DNA from: Paracandidimonas soli
Lineage (GTDB): Bacteria > Pseudomonadota > Gammaproteobacteria > Burkholderiales > Burkholderiaceae_B
Assembly: GCF_004342005.1 (NCBI RefSeq)
Contig: NZ_SMBX01000004.1
Location: 186,001-250,000, forward strand
DNA: 64,000 bases
Reading direction: 5' to 3'
The notes under the pieces are model-generated. The model did not search any database and was not told the origin of the DNA. It worked only from the letters and a program-made list of their open reading frames with translations. The position numbers were made by a program, and so were the translations under genes. How positions within the stretch are numbered: position 1 is the first letter of the stretch; each line of letters opens with the position of its first letter. Below are positions 62,827 to 64,000 of this stretch, piece by piece.

Positions 62827-64000
62827 TTATGTATTCGCCGAAGCTTCGAGGAAGTCCTGTGCGAAACGCTGCAGTACGCCGCCGGCTTCATAGATGGATA
62901 CCTCTTCAGCCGTGTCCAGCCGGCATGTGACGGGAACCTCCACATGTTCGCCGTTGCGGCGGTGGATGACCAACGTCAGCGTGGCGCGCGGCGTGCGTTC
63001 GCCGATGACGTCATAGGTCTCGGTGCCGTCGATGGCCAGCGTCTTGCGGTTCGTGCCGGGCCTGAATTCCAGCGGCAGCACGCCCATGCCGATCAGGTTG
63101 GTGCGGTGGATGCGCTCGAAGCCTTCCGCCGCAATGGCTTCGACGCCGGCCAGGCGCACGCCTTTGGCGGCCCAGTCGCGCGACGAGCCCTGGCCGTAGT
63201 CGGCCCCGGCGATGATGATGAGCGGCTGGCCGCGTTGCATATAGGTTTCTATCGCTTCCCACATGCGCGTGACCTTGCCTTCGGGCTCGATGCGGGCCAG
63301 CGATCCCTGCTTGACCTTGCCGTCCTCCATCACCATTTCGTTCAGCAGCTTGGGGTTGGCGAAGGTGGCGCGCTGCGCGGTCAGGTGGTCGCCGCGGTGC
63401 GTGGCATAGGAGTTGAAGTCTTCCTCAGGCAGGCCCATCTTCGCCAGGTATTCTCCGGCGGCGCTGTCGGGCAGGATGGCGTTGGACGGCGACAGATGGT
63501 CAGTGGTGATGTTGTCGCCCAGCACGGCCAGCGGACGCATGCCGCGCAGCGTGCGTTCGCCCGCCAGGGCGCCCTCCCAGTACGGAGGACGGCGGATATA
63601 GGTGCTTTGAGGCCGCCAGGCATACAGCGGGCTGTCGGACGAGACCCGTCCCTGGCGCGTGGCGAACATGGGCTCGTAGACTTTGCGGAACTGCTCGGGC
63701 TTGACGCAGCGCTGGATGATGGCGTCGATTTCCTCGTCGGCGGGCCAGATGTCCTTGAGCGTTACGGGCCTGCCCTGGGCGTCGTATCCCAGCGGATCCT
63801 TTTCGATGTCGAAGCGTATGGTGCCGGCGATGGCATAGGCCACGACCAGCGGCGGTGAAGCCAGGAATGCCTGCTTGGCATAGGGGTGGATGCGCCCGTC
63901 GAAGTTCCGGTTGCCCGACAGGACTGCGGTCGCGTACAGGTCGCGCTCGACGATTTCCCGCTGGATGGCGGGATCGAGCGCACCGCTCATGCCGTTGCAG
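62827..64000 (-). CDS. acnD: Fe/S-dependent 2-methylcitrate dehydratase AcnD (5' part cut by window)
   Basis: C-terminal part (391 codons) of an aconitase-superfamily enzyme; the frame runs off the right edge. The first visible residues, CNGMSGALDP, contain a cluster Cys (63997-63999) in the AcnD-specific context. Further landmarks are LSGNRNFDGRIHPY, the DPLGYDAQGRPVTLKDIWPADEEID segment typical of AcnD rather than AcnA, and the swivel domain with GADYGQGSSRDWAAKG. The internal ATG at 63990 is not the start. It dehydrates 2-methylcitrate to 2-methyl-trans-aconitate in propionate breakdown, with PrpF as partner; prpB and prpC are not in the window. Confidence 0.88.
   Translation of the reverse strand, partial: CNGMSGALDPAIQREIVERDLYATAVLSGNRNFDGRIHPYAKQAFLASPPLVVAYAIAGTIRFDIEKDPLGYDAQGRPVTLKDIWPADEEIDAIIQRCVKPEQFRKVYEPMFATRQGRVSSDSPLYAWRPQSTYIRRPPYWEGALAGERTLRGMRPLAVLGDNITTDHLSPSNAILPDSAAGEYLAKMGLPEEDFNSYATHRGDHLTAQRATFANPKLLNEMVMEDGKVKQGSLARIEPEGKVTRMWEAIETYMQRGQPLIIIAGADYGQGSSRDWAAKGVRLAGVEAIAAEGFERIHRTNLIGMGVLPLEFRPGTNRKTLAIDGTETYDVIGERTPRATLTLVIHRRNGEHVEVPVTCRLDTAEEVSIYEAGGVLQRFAQDFLEASANT

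Noticed and set aside
1-64000. CRISPR arrays, tRNA or rRNA genes, insertion sequences, prophage genes
   Set aside because: No regularly spaced repeats, no cloverleaf-like or rRNA-like stretches, and no transposase or integrase motifs were seen on either strand.

Overview
The window looks like a contiguous piece of chromosome from a betaproteobacterium of the order Burkholderiales, most likely the family Alcaligenaceae (Bordetella, Achromobacter, Pusillimonas or Kerstersia relatives). The reasons are the moderately high G+C content, two Bug-type periplasmic receptors, a TRAP operon, the order yceF / yceD-rpmF-plsX-fabHDG-acpP-fabF-rpoE-rseA-rseB-degP-lepA-lepB-rnc-era-recO, and divergent rne and rluC. 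I saw no rRNA, tRNA, CRISPR array, insertion sequence or prophage. The genus assignment is inference. Both ends cut genes: a BepA-type protease on the left and an AcnD-type aconitase on the right.

Layout. 1-5.6 kb: BepA-like protease, YheT-like hydrolase, a zinc-finger protein, azlCD and an RhlE-type helicase. 5.6-9.9 kb: an accessory catabolic cluster (LysR regulator, dicarboxylate-lactone-hydrolase-like amidohydrolase, Bug receptor) and a second Bug receptor. 10.0-15.4 kb: nrdA-nrdB-yfaE with two NrdR-like boxes, divergent from an orphan manganese/zinc-type binding protein preceded by a perfect 20-bp MntR-like palindrome. 15.4-21.1 kb: an MFS pump, trpB-trpA-accD, and a divergent HxlR regulator and oxidoreductase. 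21.2-28.1 kb: rne, rluC, a phosphatase and msrPQ. 28.1-45.2 kb: a long core block covering fatty-acid synthesis, the sigma-E envelope stress module, signal peptidase, RNase III, Era and RecO.

45.2-51.7 kb is more fluid. Directly against the recO stop lies a deletion scar that joins the 5' end of an ABC-transporter ATPase gene to the 3' end of an acyl-CoA ligase gene, with the regulator of the lost cluster still in place. Then come three small unknown genes, a DUF924 protein, an acyltransferase, a TauE-type permease and a LysR regulator. 51.7-54.2 kb is a small zinc-limitation locus: an alternative ribosomal protein L36 (41 aa) and a CobW GTPase diverge from a perfect 9+9 palindrome resembling a Zur box, and a NadQ/NrtR-like regulator follows 13 bases behind cobW. 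55.1-64 kb holds a TRAP transporter / DHDPS-family lyase / GntR / aldehyde dehydrogenase operon, with a strong promoter and an operator-like palindrome, downstream of prpF and acnD.

The most interesting signals are the Zur-like and MntR-like sites, the enterobacterial-looking class Ia ribonucleotide reductase, the gene-fusion scar beside recO, a compact RecO without the usual central segment, and a three-copy 50-bp hairpin element placed just after stop codons. Family names rest on motifs and remembered homologues; no search was run.
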